This document shows, piece by piece, positions 1 to 12,718 of a stretch of DNA of 64,000 nt. The translations under genes were made by a program, and so were the position numbers. The stretch is taken from positions 682,001 through 746,000 of the forward strand of contig CASHTG010000011.1 in assembly GCA_949357655.1 (NCBI GenBank), written 5' to 3'. Source of the stretch: Parascedosporium putredinis (taxonomy: Eukaryota > Ascomycota > Sordariomycetes > Microascales > Microascaceae). The notes under the pieces are model-generated. The model was not told where the DNA came from. It saw only the letters and a list, made by a program, of their open reading frames with translations, and did not search any database. Numbering within the stretch: position 1 is the stretch's first letter; each line of letters starts with the position of its first letter.

Positions 1-3000
1 TGCGTAAGAGATGTCTAGGGAAAAGGAGGTTCCCGATGCCGCGTTATCCGGCGTGGATTCTCCTCCGGATCCAGGAACCGACCCAAACCCCATTGTGTGC
101 CCCGCAAGAGGCGAAAGGCCATAGGGTAAGAAATGTTCGCAAAAGTTAAATTTAAGCTCCTAGAAGCTAGGAAGGGCTGTGCCGAAGGTTTTCTCCACCC
201 CACGACACGGGTTGATGTGGATTTCGCCATCTCGGGACGCAGATTCATAGATGGCTACTCCCGGCGTCCAAGAGATTTCCAGCGTCTTTCCTTTTCCCCT
301 CCTCTTTTTTTATGAAAGAAAAACGAGGAAACGAGATGGCAACTACGGTTTATCGGCCTTTCGATCGATAACTATAGAGCGGATGCTTAGGTGGCGTGCG
401 CGCGGGCGCCCACTTCTTTCCAATGTTGAGCCATTTCCCACCCCTTCCTCGCTCACTCTTCCTCTCGCCTTTGGGACACGGGATCAGAAAGAGGTATCTG
501 GAACTCCACAAAAAGGAGGATATAATGCGGGGCCAGCCGCGGGAGATGTTGACGCGAGCTCGGGGGTAGCTAGCTGCACGCGAGCTGAGCTGCATACGTA
601 GATGGATGGATGGTATCAATCTATTGGGAGGCCACCCCTTCTTCTTCCTCTCCCAACCTCCATCCAGGCGAAAAACTTGATAGATGATGGAATATTACCT
701 GTCGTCTTTGATAGCGTGACCGTGAGATTACCGTTTACGATGACCGAGGGAAAATTGGGAGGGGGGCAAAAGATGAGAGGTGGTTCTTTTTTTGTTGTTC
801 CTTTTCTTTCTTCGGAGATGACGACAGCGCGGATGAGGATTCAAAGGGATGGTGTGGCGAAATTCAGCTTGGAGACGCCGACGTTCTTGATTTCCACACA
901 TTGCACGTGAGAGGACATTGGGGAAAACTAGAAAGGAGGGAGGCGCGAAACAAGATGGTGGTTGAAAGAGAAGGGCATCGCTCGATCAGATGTTCCCGAT
1001 AGTATCCGTGCCTGGAGGGGGTTCGACGTATGACGTCTCCGGCCGTCGGAAGAAGGCAGCGATCGTCCCCCTCCTCTCCTCCGCCACGAATAGGTGGTGC
1101 ACCTTTGCTGAACGCATGGAGCTAGAACTCCCCAAGGGTCCAGTTTCAAAAGCTGACCTCCCAAGGTCCTCCCCTCCCCTCTCCCGCGCCGGTCTCTGAT
1201 TCGACGGAGCTCAAGAGGTCCAAGGTGACATCTGACGCTGGCAAGCCGCGCATGGATGTGCAAAGGCTTGCATCTGCTTAACATTGATGCGGTTGAGAGA
1301 GTTTTCTGATCGGTATTTTTTTATTTTTCTTTTCTCATTTTGCCCGGGGTCTACTTCTCGCTTCCGCTGTTCATAGATGGACGGAGCGGGCGACGGTGTT
1401 CCAGATCCTCGAACCAGAATTTTTGAATTAATAAAAAAGAAAAAGGAGGGTTCCGAGTGCGGGCAGCCAAGTCCACAAAATGCGCAAAGGGCCACACAAA
1501 AGAAACCACTGCCGCGGGTTTGACCACTCCGACGTGGACGCGGGTGCCGCCGAGCACCCAAGCACCCACGCCTCGGTGATTAAAAAGGGAAAGAGATCGA
1601 GTGATGCTTCGAGGCTAAGGATACACCGCAGGGTCGCAGTCATGAGGGTGAGCTCCCCTCCCTCTCCCCTCTCTTCTGGTCCCGGAGGTAACAGAGCAGC
1701 AAGAAAGTGGTTCTCAAAAATATATCCCGGGCATTCTTCGCCAAGCTCGTGCAGGTCGAGTTTTCCTTGTTAGCGTTAGGTACGAGAAATTCGTCGAGTG
1801 GGCGGCAACGGGCCAATCACAAGGACGAATTCCAACACGTTTTTCGACAAACCCTCGTGGTTGGTTTGATGTGGTCGGAAGGGCCGTGGGGAAACAACGC
1901 CGCCCTCGTCTCCCAAGATCTCCCAGAGTTGCATTTGCATGGAAAGAGAGCCCAGCCCACGCCAAAAAGAGTCCAATCACTGGATCCCGCTAGCGCAGCG
2001 GCGACTTGAGCAGGAAAAAAAGAAGAAAAAAACCAAGAGGAACAAAGGATTGTCGTGTGCTCACTTGCCCTCTTTGGAAAGCTATCCTTTGGAGAGGTCA
2101 ACATCGATCTGCCCCTTTCCCCGCCAGCCACGCCACAGTCGAGATGAGACCATGGCGGACCAGACGAATCTGATGCGGATCCTACCGCTTCCGGAGTCAC
2201 TGATACACTGTTCGCCATCGGACACTCTACCAGCGCCGTACTCACGAGACTGTCCTCTCGCGTTACCGCCACAAGTCACGGCGACGCGAGGAGGCTAGTC
2301 GATCCACCCCCAATCGAATTGATGAAGACTGAATCTCCTTGATCTTTTCTTTGCCCCTCCCTTCCCCCTGGTTCGTTCCTCCTAGCAAAGCCCACGACCC
2401 CGCCCCCGCTCACCACGCCCAGGGAGCCATTGAGAAACGGCCAGGGTTCCATTTGCAGCAGCCACCAAAAGTGGAAATGTGTCGCGTGCCATCAACCACG
2501 TCTTCTCCTCTCTCAACCACACAGATAATTTTTGGGGGACGTACGTCGTTGTTTCTGCTTCAGCCGCCGCAACCACCACCCCTACCTCCCTGTTCTCAGA
2601 TCGTACATGCCATGCAGCGTCTTATCTGCATAGCTTGCGGGAACTGGACGACAACCCATTGAGCATTGTTCGGAATCAACCCGCTGCGCCCTTTCCTCGA
2701 CCCTCTTGTCGGGCTCTCTTTCTTGTGCTTCTTCTTCTTTTCGCGTAGTCTGTTATTGAGTAATGTAGAAACTATGTCAAGTTTTAGTACTGAAGGTCAA
2801 TTTCTGCGTTCTCCATGTCAATCTCTAAATTGGGATGTTACAGGGGTGGGAAGCCAAGTGATTTTACTCAAGCGAGTCCCGTAATCGAATCTAGTACCGC
2901 GCAGCACAGTCGCAGTGGGGTGGGAAAAAGACAAAGAGGCGCGTCGCTTACCGTGGGCGTGGGGAGAGACAAAAAGAAAAGGGAGCATTGAGGAGAAGCA

Positions 3001-3390
3001 CAAGGGCACAGGGAAAGGTCCGGTACTCGACCGAACCAGCGTTCCATGCGCCGGGACACAAGTCTCGGGAGACGGTGCGAATCCGGGTGGGAGAGAAGCG
3101 AGGAAAAAGAACCAAGAGACCCCCAAAAGTCTTGGCTGAACCTCCGGAGCAAACCAAAGGCTCGAGCTTGGCCCCTCGAACCAAGCTTATCTCGGCAAGG
3201 TGAGATGTCAGGGTTTTCTTTTACCCTTCTTTTTTGGTTATTGTTCCATAATACGCTTGTAGTGGTTTTTTTTTTGTTCCCGCCTTCGGGTCCCTTTTTG
3301 ACACGGGGGTTCAAGGAAAGAGAAAGGAATGGCGGTGTCGTAGCCCTCCCATCCTTTGTTCTTTTCTTTCTGTCTGCTCTCTCCGACTTG
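1..3390. other. No gene recognised; upstream region of the phosphate symporter
   Basis: Open frames here are short, low in complexity and overlap on both strands without any recognisable domain or convincing exon chain. The stretch is rich in purine/pyrimidine-skewed segments. A palindromic CACGTG occurs at 904-909, the core type bound by PHO4/NUC-1 factors, but it lies almost 3 kb from the phosphate symporter start and cannot be assigned a role. Confidence 0.5.
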
Positions 3391-3398
3391 TATAAATA
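3391..3398 (+). promoter_or_regulatory. TATA-like box upstream of phosphate symporter
   Basis: TATAAATA lies about 465 bases before the symporter ATG and is followed by a strongly pyrimidine-rich stretch (about 3420-3850). Such a stretch is typical of the transcribed leader of well expressed fungal genes. The implied 5' leader would be roughly 400 nt. This is a motif call only. Confidence 0.4.
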
Positions 3399-3855
3399 TT
3401 TCCGGTCCCCGACACCATCCCGAACACATCTCCTTTTCGTTTCCTCCGTCCAGAGTAGCTCTTGATCCAGTTTCACTATCCCGCCCCCTCCTCCTAGTGC
3501 CGTGTGCCTCTTCTTTCCCGCCTCTTGCTCTTCGTTGCCTCTGCCGGGTTACGAATCGAGTTCGTGGCTGCACTTGCACACAACACTCCCTCCTTCCCAC
3601 TCCTAGTTTGGTGCCGTGGACGGTTCGACCCTAAGCCATCGCCACATTCCCTTCGGGAGGCGAAATCTCAACTTTTTCTTCTTCTCCACCCCCTGGATCT
3701 ATTCCCCTTTCGCCTCTGCCACATTCTCCTGGTCTTTTGATCTAGCGCGTGTCGCGATTTCATTTCCCCTTTATTCCCACGGCCTACTTATATCGGGCCC
3801 CTTCCCTCCTACTCTTTTACCACCACATCCAAGCCATACCACAAACTCGCCCACC

Positions 3856-5824
3856 ATGGCCATCTTCCACCAATACGACTACATCTTCGCGATAGGAACC
3901 ATTTTCGCGTTCCTAGACGCCTGGAACATCGGTATGTCTCTTCTTTTTCCAATATCCCCTTCTCATTCGTCCTCCACAAACCTGTAAATCTATAAACTAA
4001 CTAACCTCTCTCCTTCCAGGCGCCAACGATGTCGCCAACTCCTGGGCCAACGCCGTCGCCTCCCGCTCCGTCTCCTACATCCAAGCCATGCTCATCGCTT
4101 CCGTCATGGAATTCGTCGGCGCCACCGCCGTCGGCGCCCGCGTCGCCGACACCATCCGCACAAAGATCGTCGACACCACCCTCTACCGCGACGACCCCGC
4201 CATCCTCATGCTCGGCATGACCACCGCCGTCATCGGCTCCTCCCTCTTCCTCACCCTCGCCACCAAGCTCGGCCTCCCCATCTCCACCACCCACTCCATC
4301 CTCGGCGGCGTTTTGGGCATGGGCGTCGCCACCGTCGGCGCCAACGGCATCCTCTGGGTCGGCAAGGGCAGCGGCACCGACAAGATCACCGGCGGCGTCA
4401 TCCAGGTCTTCATGGCCTGGATCATCTCCCCATCCTCTCCGGCGTCATCGCCTCCGCCATTTTCCTCCTCGGCAAGTATACCGTCCTCATCCGCAAGGAC
4501 CCCGCCGTCCGCGGCCTCATGCTCGTCCCCTTCTTCTTCAGCATCACCGGCATGCTCATCACCATGCTGCTCGTCTGGAAGGGCGGCTCCTACGAGGTCA
4601 AGGTCCCCAACCAGGCCATTCCCGGCATCATCGTCGGCGTCGGCATCGGCTTCGGTCTGCTCGTCGCCTTCTTCCTCTGCCCCTGGCTCTACCGCTACAT
4701 CGTCGTCGAGGACTGGCAGCTCAAGTGGTACGACGTCTTCAAGGGGCCCCTCGTCCTCCGCCGCGGCGAGGTGCCCCCGCCTCCTCCCGGCTTCAAGGGC
4801 ATCGTCCGCGACTTTTACCAGGGTCGCCTCACCAAGGAGCAGCTCGATGCCAAGCGCGCCGCCCAGGCCGCCCGTGCTGCTCGCGCTGCCGAGGGCGGTG
4901 ATGAGATCCAAAAGGTCGCCGCTCAGGACAGCGATGCCGCCGCCTCCGGTGCCGAGAAGGGCCTCTTCGCTGGCAAGGACGACCCCAACTCCCCGATGAC
5001 GTCTCCGAGGAGTTCGCCTCCGAGCCCGGTCACAAGTCCCTCGTCGGTCCCAAGCCCGAGGATCTCCCTGGCACTCCAAGCAGATGCTCTTCTGGTACCT
5101 CAAGTATGCTCTCTTTCACGGTGTCGACAAGGACGTCGTCAGCTCCCAGAGCGAGAAGACCGCGCTCGGTGGCGACGTCGAGGAGATGCACTCCCGCGCC
5201 GCTCGCTACGATAACAAGGCCGAGTTCCTCTTCACCTTTATGCAAATCGTCACCAACTCTGCCATGGCTTTCACCCATGGCGCGAACGATGTCTCCAAGT
5301 AAGTTGTTTTTCCCAAGCGCTCACAGAACCCTCCATGGATTACGGAAAGCTAACCAAACCTTTTTCCTCTCGCACAGCTGCATTGGCCCTTACAGCACCA
5401 TTTTCCAAATCTGGCACGAAGGCCGCCTCCCCGAGGACGGCAAGTCCCCGTCCCCATCTGGATTCTCTTCTTCGGTGGTGCCGGTATCGTCATTGGTCTC
5501 TGGACGTACGGATACAACATCATGCGCAACCTCGGCAACCGCCTGACCCTGCAGTCGCCCTCGCGCGGCTTCTCCATGTCGCTCGGTTCCGTCGCCACCG
5601 TCATCCTGGCTACTCGTCTCAAGCTCCCCGTCTCTACTACCCAGTGCATGACCGGTGCCACCGTCGGCGTGGGTCTCTGCAACGGCGAGTGGCGGGCCGT
5701 CAACTGGCGCATGGTGGCTTGGATCTACCTCGGATGGTTCATCACCCTCCCCATCACCGGTATCATCTCGGGATGCCTCATGGGTCTCATCATCAACGCT
5801 CCCAGGTGGGGCATGGCCGACTAA
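3856..5824 (+). CDS. pho-4: Na+/phosphate symporter, PHO-4/PHO89 (PiT) family
   Basis: Plasma-membrane high-affinity phosphate:Na+ symporter. Three exons: 3856-3931, 4020-5298 and 5378-5824. Both introns have GT..AG ends, and CTAAC branch sites are visible. The two PiT signature repeats are present: an N-terminal GANDVANSWA and a C-terminal GANDVSN, each followed by an STTHS/STTQC-type segment (LPISTTHSILGG, LPVSTTQCMTG). Many hydrophobic segments flank a hydrophilic central loop rich in Ala/Arg/Lys. The full protein would be 601 aa, the usual family length. The reading frame is broken four times, each inside a C run (4428-4431, 4991-4994, 5066-5068, 5446-5449). Adding one C at each restores a continuous family-like protein. 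I read these as sequence errors rather than decay, though a pseudogene is not excluded. Confidence 0.93.
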
Positions 5825-6340
5825 GCAAAGCCGTCCAACGATTGCTTGTGCTTTTCCATGTTGGGTCAAATTCTGACAGACTTGGTCATTTTGCGGCTCT
5901 CTTCGCCCCTGCGAATTCGTAGGGAAAGTGGGAATACATCCGCCATCTTGCTTGGTTTAGGGTTTTTGGGTTGGAACTTGGAGGATTTTGGTTTCTTTTT
6001 GGAGCAGGTTTCTTGGTCGCATCGCGCGGAGTTTTAAGGCCACGGGCATAAATTATAAAAAGAACATAGCATAATGGCAATGGAATCAACGATTTATGAT
6101 TATAATCACACCATCCTCTTCTTTTCTGGTATTTTGAAACAAGGCATTTGTGACTAGTCAGTTTCCCGTAGACTGGTCAAGACCTTTGTATGATCGCGCA
6201 TAGATCATCAGTGATGCCATATGTAGTAGAGAAGTGAGCACCAAACCCAGGTGCCGGTATATAATTACAAGTAGTCTAACAATTCTATCTCACAAAGGCG
6301 TACACGCTATGCTTAATGTTACATGCGCGCGCGCCATCCC

Positions 6341-7121
6341 TCAATGGCACGCCTTTCCGTACTTGCGCAGCCTCACATAGTTGTAGGGTAGCGGAGCCAA
6401 GTACCCCGCGGCCATGGACACGGCCGCGGCGGCCCAAAAGCTGGGCGCGGTAACATCGACCACGCCGCCGGTAAGGTGGTAGTCGGTGAGGTTCTGCACC
6501 GTTTCCATGGTGAGCATGGAGATGAAGCTCATGCCGGCCGCGGTCTTGGCGGCGACGGGCCAGGAGAGGCGGTCGCGGGAGTAGCGGAGGAGGGTTGTCT
6601 CGAAGGCCATGGATGTTGCGAGGCCGCTTGCCACTGTACGTTATTGTTAGTTACACTGGGGTTGAAGAAGGATAGAACAAAAAGCGAGGAGAATTTGCGT
6701 CAAAGTGTGTTTTTCCGTAGAAGGGCTAGAGAAGAAGACCGTAACGTACTTGAAACAGCCATAATGGCACTCATGCCGAGACTAGGATAAAACGCTTGCA
6801 GGAACCACATGGCGGTGAAGTCGCCCATTGTGCACCCGACGAGGCAGCGGAGGGTGTTGACGGAAGCGCGCTTCCAGGCGGTCGTGGATGACCAGAACTC
6901 GCGCGAGGTCATGGGCGCGGCGATCTCCCGTGGGGCATCGTCGTTTTCTTGCTGGCGCAGCACTTTTCTCGACGTTGGGGAGAGACCCATAGCCGCCTGG
7001 AATGCTGGGGAGAGGAGATGAGTTTTTGGTAGGGTCTTGGTGATGAGAGGAGGATGCGTGAAGGTAGAGATGGGGTGGTGAGAAGCCGACGTGCAGCCAA
7101 CCTAGTGCCGGTGGCGAGCAT
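6341..7121 (-). CDS. Mitochondrial membrane protein, DUF4396-like
   Basis: Two exons on the minus strand (6750-7121, 6341-6633); the intron has a GTACGT donor and a CAG acceptor. The N-terminus is rich in Arg/Ser/Leu and lacks acidic residues for about 45 residues, like a mitochondrial presequence. The mature part begins near TSREFW and includes a conserved-looking CLVGCTMGDFTAMWF segment, then several hydrophobic helices ending in PLPYNYVRLRKYGKACH. This layout matches DUF4396 proteins as I remember them; the function is unknown. A single-base frameshift sits at the G run 7007-7010 (one C short on the coding strand), between the presequence and the conserved part. With it repaired, the protein is about 221 aa. 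Confidence 0.65.
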
Positions 7122-7737
7122 GGTGGAAGGTTTCTTGGGCTGGACCCCAATGGCGCGAGGATATTAGGGCTGTGAAAAGGTTCAAGCGGCGATGAGGGAA
7201 AAGGAGTTTTGCTCTTTAGCGCAGACGCCGTATTGTTATATATACCGGATGAGGCGGCCGGGATCGGGGCGCATGTGTCACGACAATCCCGCAAAAATCG
7301 CTCGGTGGGGTCCACGATTCTGAAGACGGTGTCGCGGCGGTGCGAGCATTGGTTTATCGGACCACTCTTGTCCAAACTGAGGGAATTCCGGCCAAATTTG
7401 CAGGTTACTGGAGCCAGTATCGGTTGTGTTAATTCGTACTAGAATTTGCGTAAAATGCATGAGAGCGGATGAGTTGTGAGCAGGGTGAGTCGGTTGTGAG
7501 ATGATCGTTGACATGAAAAGTGTGATGACTAATGACAATTGTTCGAAATTCAATTCACGGCACTCAAAGCAAAGACCAATTTCAGTCATGATTATTGAGG
7601 ACATGGAACCTCTCTACCCTACATGAATAACCCGCTTTGAAGAAACATAAAGACAGAATTAACAACGCTGCGTCAACGCCTCCCTCACCTGTACCCCAAG
7701 AAATCACCCCTAATGTTAACCAACCCAAGTATACCCT

Positions 7738-8990
7738 TTAAAAGAACTCGACCAGCATTCTGCCCTTGTCGACCTCGCCAGCCTTCATCAACGCCACCAT
7801 TTCGTTGATATCCTCGAGGGCAAACTTGCGCTCGTTGATCTTGGGGCGGATGTTCTTCTTGAGACTGTAGTCGATGCACCGTTGGCTGCCCTTCTTGCCG
7901 GGGACCTTGGCACCAGTGATGCTGTTTTTGCCAATGCAAGCAGCTGCTCCCAAAAGTCAAGGAAAAAATCAAGTGAACAAGGGTAAGAAAAAAGAAAAAC
8001 ACGTACGAGAAGCAACGCCCAGCGATAACGTTGGGGTTGAGAGGAATATCCTTGTGAGGGAGGCCGACGGCAATGATCTGACCAGCGACCTTGACGACGC
8101 CCATGGCGGAAAGGTAGGCGGGGACGACACCGGTGGTGACGATGGCCTTGTCGAAGAGCACGCCGCCATTAATCTCCATGACCCTATTCTCAAGATCCTC
8201 GGGTGACAGGTCCTTGATGTTGATGGAGTCCTCGGCGATACCGTCGCTCTTGGCGGCAGCTAGCTGCTCGTCGCGCACGTCGAGGACAAACACCTTGGCG
8301 CCTAGCTCGGTAGCATAGCGAGCCGCCATCTGTCCGAGGCCACCAACACCGAGAACGGCGAGACTATCACCCGGGCGAATGTTGGCGCGCTCGACGGCAT
8401 CCCACACCGTAATACCAGCGCAAAACAGAGGAGACAAGTCCGAGACGCCATCGCTCGCCCCGGGCCCAGCCTTGCGCACGACGACGGAGGCCACGGGATC
8501 GATGAGGGTGTACTCGGAGAAGCAGCCGGGGAAGTCATTCCCTTAATCTGCATCTTGCGGCAAAACTCCTCGCCGGCGGTGCGGCAGTCGACGCAGGCGA
8601 GGCAGCTGTCGTGCCACAGCGAAGCGCCGACGACGTCGCCGACCTCGATGCCGTAGCCGGCGGCGTCGGGTCCCAGCTTCTCGACGACGTAGATGGCCTC
8701 GTGGCCGATGACGAGGGGCATGGGTAAGGGACCAAAGGCGCCGTCGATGATGCTGAGGTCGGAGTGGCAGAGGGTGGCGGCTTTGACGCGGGCGAGGATG
8801 AAGCGGCCCGTGGGCTCGGGGACGGGGATTTCTTCGATGACGAGGGGTTGGCCGAGCTAAGAGGGAAAGGGGGCGAGTTAGTTGGTTTGGTTTCTGGGAA
8901 ACACTTTTCTTCTTCTTGATTCTTTTGCCATGGAGAGGGGGTTTTGCTTACCTCTTTGCAGAGGGCGGCTTTCATGGTTTGGGGCGCCAT
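7738..8990 (-). CDS. Zinc-dependent alcohol dehydrogenase (MDR superfamily)
   Basis: Cytosolic NAD-linked medium-chain alcohol dehydrogenase. Exon 1 is 8952-8990 and intron 1 is 8857-8951 (CTAAC branch site). Catalytic zinc ligands appear in CHSDLS and GHE. The structural zinc motif C-x2-C-x2-C-x7-C follows SLWHDS, and the Rossmann motif GVGGLG precedes an Asp at the end of the next strand (VFVLD), which favours NAD over NADP. The C-terminal EDINEMVALMKAG and KGRMLVEFF are family-typical. One frameshift lies in the CCC run 8540-8542 (one G short on the coding strand). A second intron (about 7950-8005, GTACGT donor) joins frames imperfectly, so another lost base near its edges is likely and that junction is uncertain. 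The true substrate is unknown. Confidence 0.88.
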
Positions 8991-11524
8991 GGCTGTGTGG
9001 TTATTGCCGAGCGTGGCCGACTGTGGGAGCGGATAGGTGATCTAGGAGGGGCAAGCAAAAGAAAGAAGACGAAAACACAGAGACGACACACAAGCTATGC
9101 GATTGAGTAGTTAAACAGAGATTCACGAGCGTAAGAGGGATACGAGAGAAAGAGGAAGAGGGAAGAGGAAATAAAATAAATGCGCGATCCAATTCCGAGC
9201 CCCTTTTCTCCTTCTTAAACTTCCCTCCGTCGGGCCCCGGCATATATCTAGTCTCCACGCCTTTTTCTCCCTCTCTACCCAGTCTTCCCCAGCGGGCCAT
9301 GTGCCGAGCTGTCGCGGCGCAGAAGCACGGGCGCTACCCCTCCACCCCCTCACTACATCTCTCGCGTTGCATCCGATGGCCTTGTCCCGGTTGGGACTAG
9401 CTCGGGCGATGGGACAGCGTCCGGCTCTTCTTTTGAAGCCAGAGAAGCCCATCCTTGGGACTTGGGAGGGTGCAAAATCGCGGGGTAGCTGCTCTCAGCT
9501 GTTTAGGGTGCTCCGAAAAGAACTACAAATCGGGATTGGGGGACAGAAGGCATGCGTGGTCCCGACCCCACCTCCTCACACGCAGACACGCAAACAAAAG
9601 TTGGGAGTGGAGGCGGAAAGTGGGAAGGCGTTTCTGGGGGAATTCTTTGTGGGGCTTGTCTGGTGCACCAAGAGGCTTGGGGAGAGGAGGCGTTCCCCGC
9701 CTGGCGAATCGCTTTGCGCCCCCGCAGTTCATGGCGGGTTCCTCGGAGCCATTGGGACAATCTCCAGTGCCTCGGTGGATATCAATATTTGGAAGATCGG
9801 GGGACCCGATTGACTGGGTGGTGAGTGCTTCAAACCCATTCCCGACGTTGAGGCGGGAGCGAGCATGTTTATGTGGGTTCGGGGTGTCGATTGCCGAGCA
9901 CGTGGCTTTTGTATGCGTTATTCCGAGTCCAAGTTTTTCTCTCGTTCAATGTTCCCCTTGTGCAAGCCGAGTGGTTTTGACTCGTTCATTCTTGGGCGTC
10001 TCACCTCTCCTGTGTATCCGGAGCTTTTGGATCGGGGCGGAAACAAAGCCACTTGTTCAGGGCCCTTCCTTTCCGCTTTTCCCGGCTCAAGGTTGCCTTT
10101 GGCGGGAAGTGCATGTGGTTTTCCTGGTACATGTATTTTCCACATCAACCAACTTGGCTTAGGGCGGTACATGTAGATAGCGTGGTTGCTGGCGGAAGTA
10201 ATCGAGACGCTGATTCGGAAATAGCCATTTGCTTTTGCCGTGGGTATACAAGCGCAGATTTGGTAGGTCTATGGAGTAAAGCGGCCCCGATCACTTTGTC
10301 TTTTTCGTTTTATTTCTCTCCCTCCCTCTCGATCGACGGGATCTGCATGTGGCAGGGATGCGCATGGTTGAGCTTATCGAGACCAACCCGTGCTCCTTTG
10401 TGCGACGTTGTTCGACTTGACGCCACGAGAGAGACGCACCTTTCCATAGATTTTGTTTGTGATTGCATTAGCCGTGGTACCTCGCTGTTGTTAGATGTAG
10501 CCGAATGCCTTGAGTCTAATGGGAACAACGGTGTTCCTCGAAGCAAGGACGTGTGATGCAGCATTTGGAGTGCACATGGCGTGAAGAAATGGTTAACTAA
10601 CCCATCCATTGATCTTTGGAGACATTGGCTCAACGTCATGCTGTGGATTTCTCGAGAATCAGAGTACGCCCAACGCTCAGACATGGTGACGACATCGATG
10701 AATTGTTGCACGGGCGCAAGGACCAACCCTCGCGAACCTGACGCACTAGCTGACCCTTCAATGTTACCTGCAGCATCGAGAGAACAAACGATGAATAGTA
10801 GAACAAATGGAAATCAATCAACCAGAGACTGCCAACGGCCCATCCCTCCTGTTCGTCGAGCATGAACCAACACCAACACCTTCTTTGTGCCGCTCTCCGC
10901 TTCGCCGGAGCCCTGCGGGAAAATACCGACACGGGCTGGACACGAAACGCGGAACCTTCGTTTCGCGCTGCTCCTTTTTACGTGTAGTTTCTTCTTCCTT
11001 TTTCGCTTTTTCGCACGCGAAATGTCTTCCAAGTGTCTGACATGCATGGACTCATATCAACGAGACAAAGAGGTGTCAAGGTGGGATGGCAGAGCCAACG
11101 GTTTCACCCCGGATTTCCCTTTCCGGGCCAGTTCGCGCGGTTCTGATCAGGGGCACATCTGAGTGGTGTAGCATCCCGCAGTACCTGCATGCGCCTTGGC
11201 GTGCGCACCTGGGTTTAATTTTCCTCGCCCTCTCAGAATGAGAATCAAATAAAATTGAATGCAAAGCAGTGGAATTTGATCCCCTGGCTCGGCCGCGCGT
11301 CGGTCATTTTCCTTCAATCCCTTTTTCGAGAGTTTTATCGGCAAGCCTGCGCATCGTGACTTTTTTGCCTTCTCTTCTCCTCTTTTTCCCAGTCCGACGA
11401 AAAAACTCACCCCATTCACTCCTTTCCCACCGTCGCGCTAATTTCCCTCACGAAACCGCCCACCGCCTCATCCGTCAAACCACCTCGACTCGGATTGAAC
11501 CTCTCGCCAATTCCCTTCCCCGCA
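8991..11524. other. Intergenic, no gene recognised
   Basis: Lies between the divergent starts of the alcohol dehydrogenase (minus) and the GPI protein (plus), so it holds both promoters. The longest open frame (about 9455-10162, plus) is compositionally odd and shows no domain, signal peptide or family-like segment. I see no repeat or transposon structure. Confidence 0.45.
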
Positions 11525-12718
11525 ATGATGCAGACGACTCTCGCCCAGCTCGCTTTCGCGGGCCTTGCGTCCATGGCGCTCGCCCAGGAGACCACCATGG
11601 TGAGTGGTGTCGGGACCAAAGCCACGAGGAGATCCAATTCGCCCTCTAGACTTGGTCGCGGACCCCCTTTTTCCAAAGTCGCGCGACCGCGCCTCAGCGC
11701 TCGAAAGCCCACCGACCCCGAGATATATGACATCTAAACAATACTCTTGGACCAATACTAATCAACAATGTTCGATAGCCAATGTGGATTCCCATGGTCG
11801 CGAATGACGACGCGCCCGCCTTCTTTCCAAGGCCAGGGGCGAGATTCTCAACATTGTGCGTGGCTGACCCCCATTGACCCCATTGACCCCATTCATCCCA
11901 TTGCCCATTGATGCCATTGATCCGAGCTACCCTGACTTGGACCGTGCGCGTGGATCGCTAAACTAACCTCGAGCTTGTCGCTTCCAAACGTCTAGGCCGA
12001 CGGTGCGACCACGGTCAAGATTATCGAGAATGAGTGCAAAACCGACGATTTGGGCTGCGTGCCTCCCCACACCATTACCATCGGCACCGGCAGTACGTAT
12101 ACGTAGAACCGATAAACCCAGAGCGACATTATTCCTTGGCCACCATCGGTTCCCAAGCGCATATACTAACCTTGGGTTTTACTCTGTGTAGCTTTCAGGT
12201 ACTCCTCGCATTATACGGACTATGATGACTCCTCGTAAGCCAACACTCTTTTTGTTTCTCCTTTCTTTCTGCATTCCTCGACACCCCTCTCCTCGTGTCC
12301 TCGGCCAGCAGGAAACAAACACCCTCTGCATGAGTCTATCCAAAAGACGAGGCACGAAAGCGCTAACCCTCCCAATCTTTCCAGGACCATGATTCTCGAT
12401 TGCAAGTTGACCGGCTGTCCCACCGCCACCACTGGATCCTGCTCCTATGGCGGCTCCGAGGAGACCGCTTCTCCCTCCTCCGGCGAGGACGAAGACGAGG
12501 AGGACGGCACCCTCGATCCCGAGTATCTCAGCTACTACGCCCTCACGCTCGTCGGTGGTCTGCCTACCGACGGTCCCTCGTGTGGCGCTGCCACGGGCAC
12601 GGCTACTCAGACGGGAGGCAGCTCTCAGGAGACGGATTCTGCCGGTGTCGTGGCGAGGGCTCCCATGGCGTGGTACGGTGTGGCCGCTGCCGTGGCGGCT
12701 ATGGGAGTGGCGATGTGA
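11525..12718 (+). CDS. Small secreted GPI-anchored protein (family shared with the gene at 29981)
   Basis: Five exons: 11525-11599, 11779-11855, 11996-12092, 12192-12234 and 12385-12718, all GT..AG. A signal peptide (about 21 aa, ending SMALAQ) is followed by a beta-rich segment with paired cysteines and the motif TMILDCKLTGCPTAT. A Ser/Thr/acidic stretch (SSGEDEDEEDG) and a hydrophobic C-terminal tail suited to GPI attachment follow. The protein is about 208 aa. The second exon needs one extra base around 11831-11839 to join frames (…PAFFP to GEILNI). The last two intron positions and the TM-x3-C-x-L-x-GCP-x-AT motif are shared with the gene at 29981, so the two are paralogues. Likely a cell-wall or surface protein of unknown role. 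Confidence 0.8.
11868..11920 (+). repeat. Short tandem repeat, unit CCCCATTGA and variants
   Basis: About six head-to-tail copies of a 9-base unit (three near perfect, then degenerate CATT-containing copies) lie inside the second intron of the GPI protein gene. Confidence 0.8.

Noticed and set aside
904..909. CACGTG as a PHO-type control site for the symporter
   Set aside because: Almost 3 kb upstream and a single palindrome that occurs often by chance.
2868..3476. A 202-codon minus-strand open frame upstream of the symporter
   Set aside because: Low-complexity Arg/Lys/Glu and Ser composition arising from purine/pyrimidine-skewed leader DNA; no domain, and it overlaps the likely promoter.
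4001..5103. Long minus-strand frames antisense to the symporter (also antisense to the secreted protein at 13.1 kb)
   Set aside because: Gly/Glu/Asp/Val-rich shadows caused by GC-rich third codon positions of the true genes.
4400..5450. Programmed ribosomal frameshifting or genuine pseudogenisation of the symporter
   Set aside because: Four separate shifts in one gene, all one base short in C runs, and the same pattern in many unrelated genes fit sequence error better.
9455..10162. A 235-codon plus-strand open frame
   Set aside because: Odd composition, no domain, no signal peptide, and overlapping frames of similar length on both strands; probably chance.
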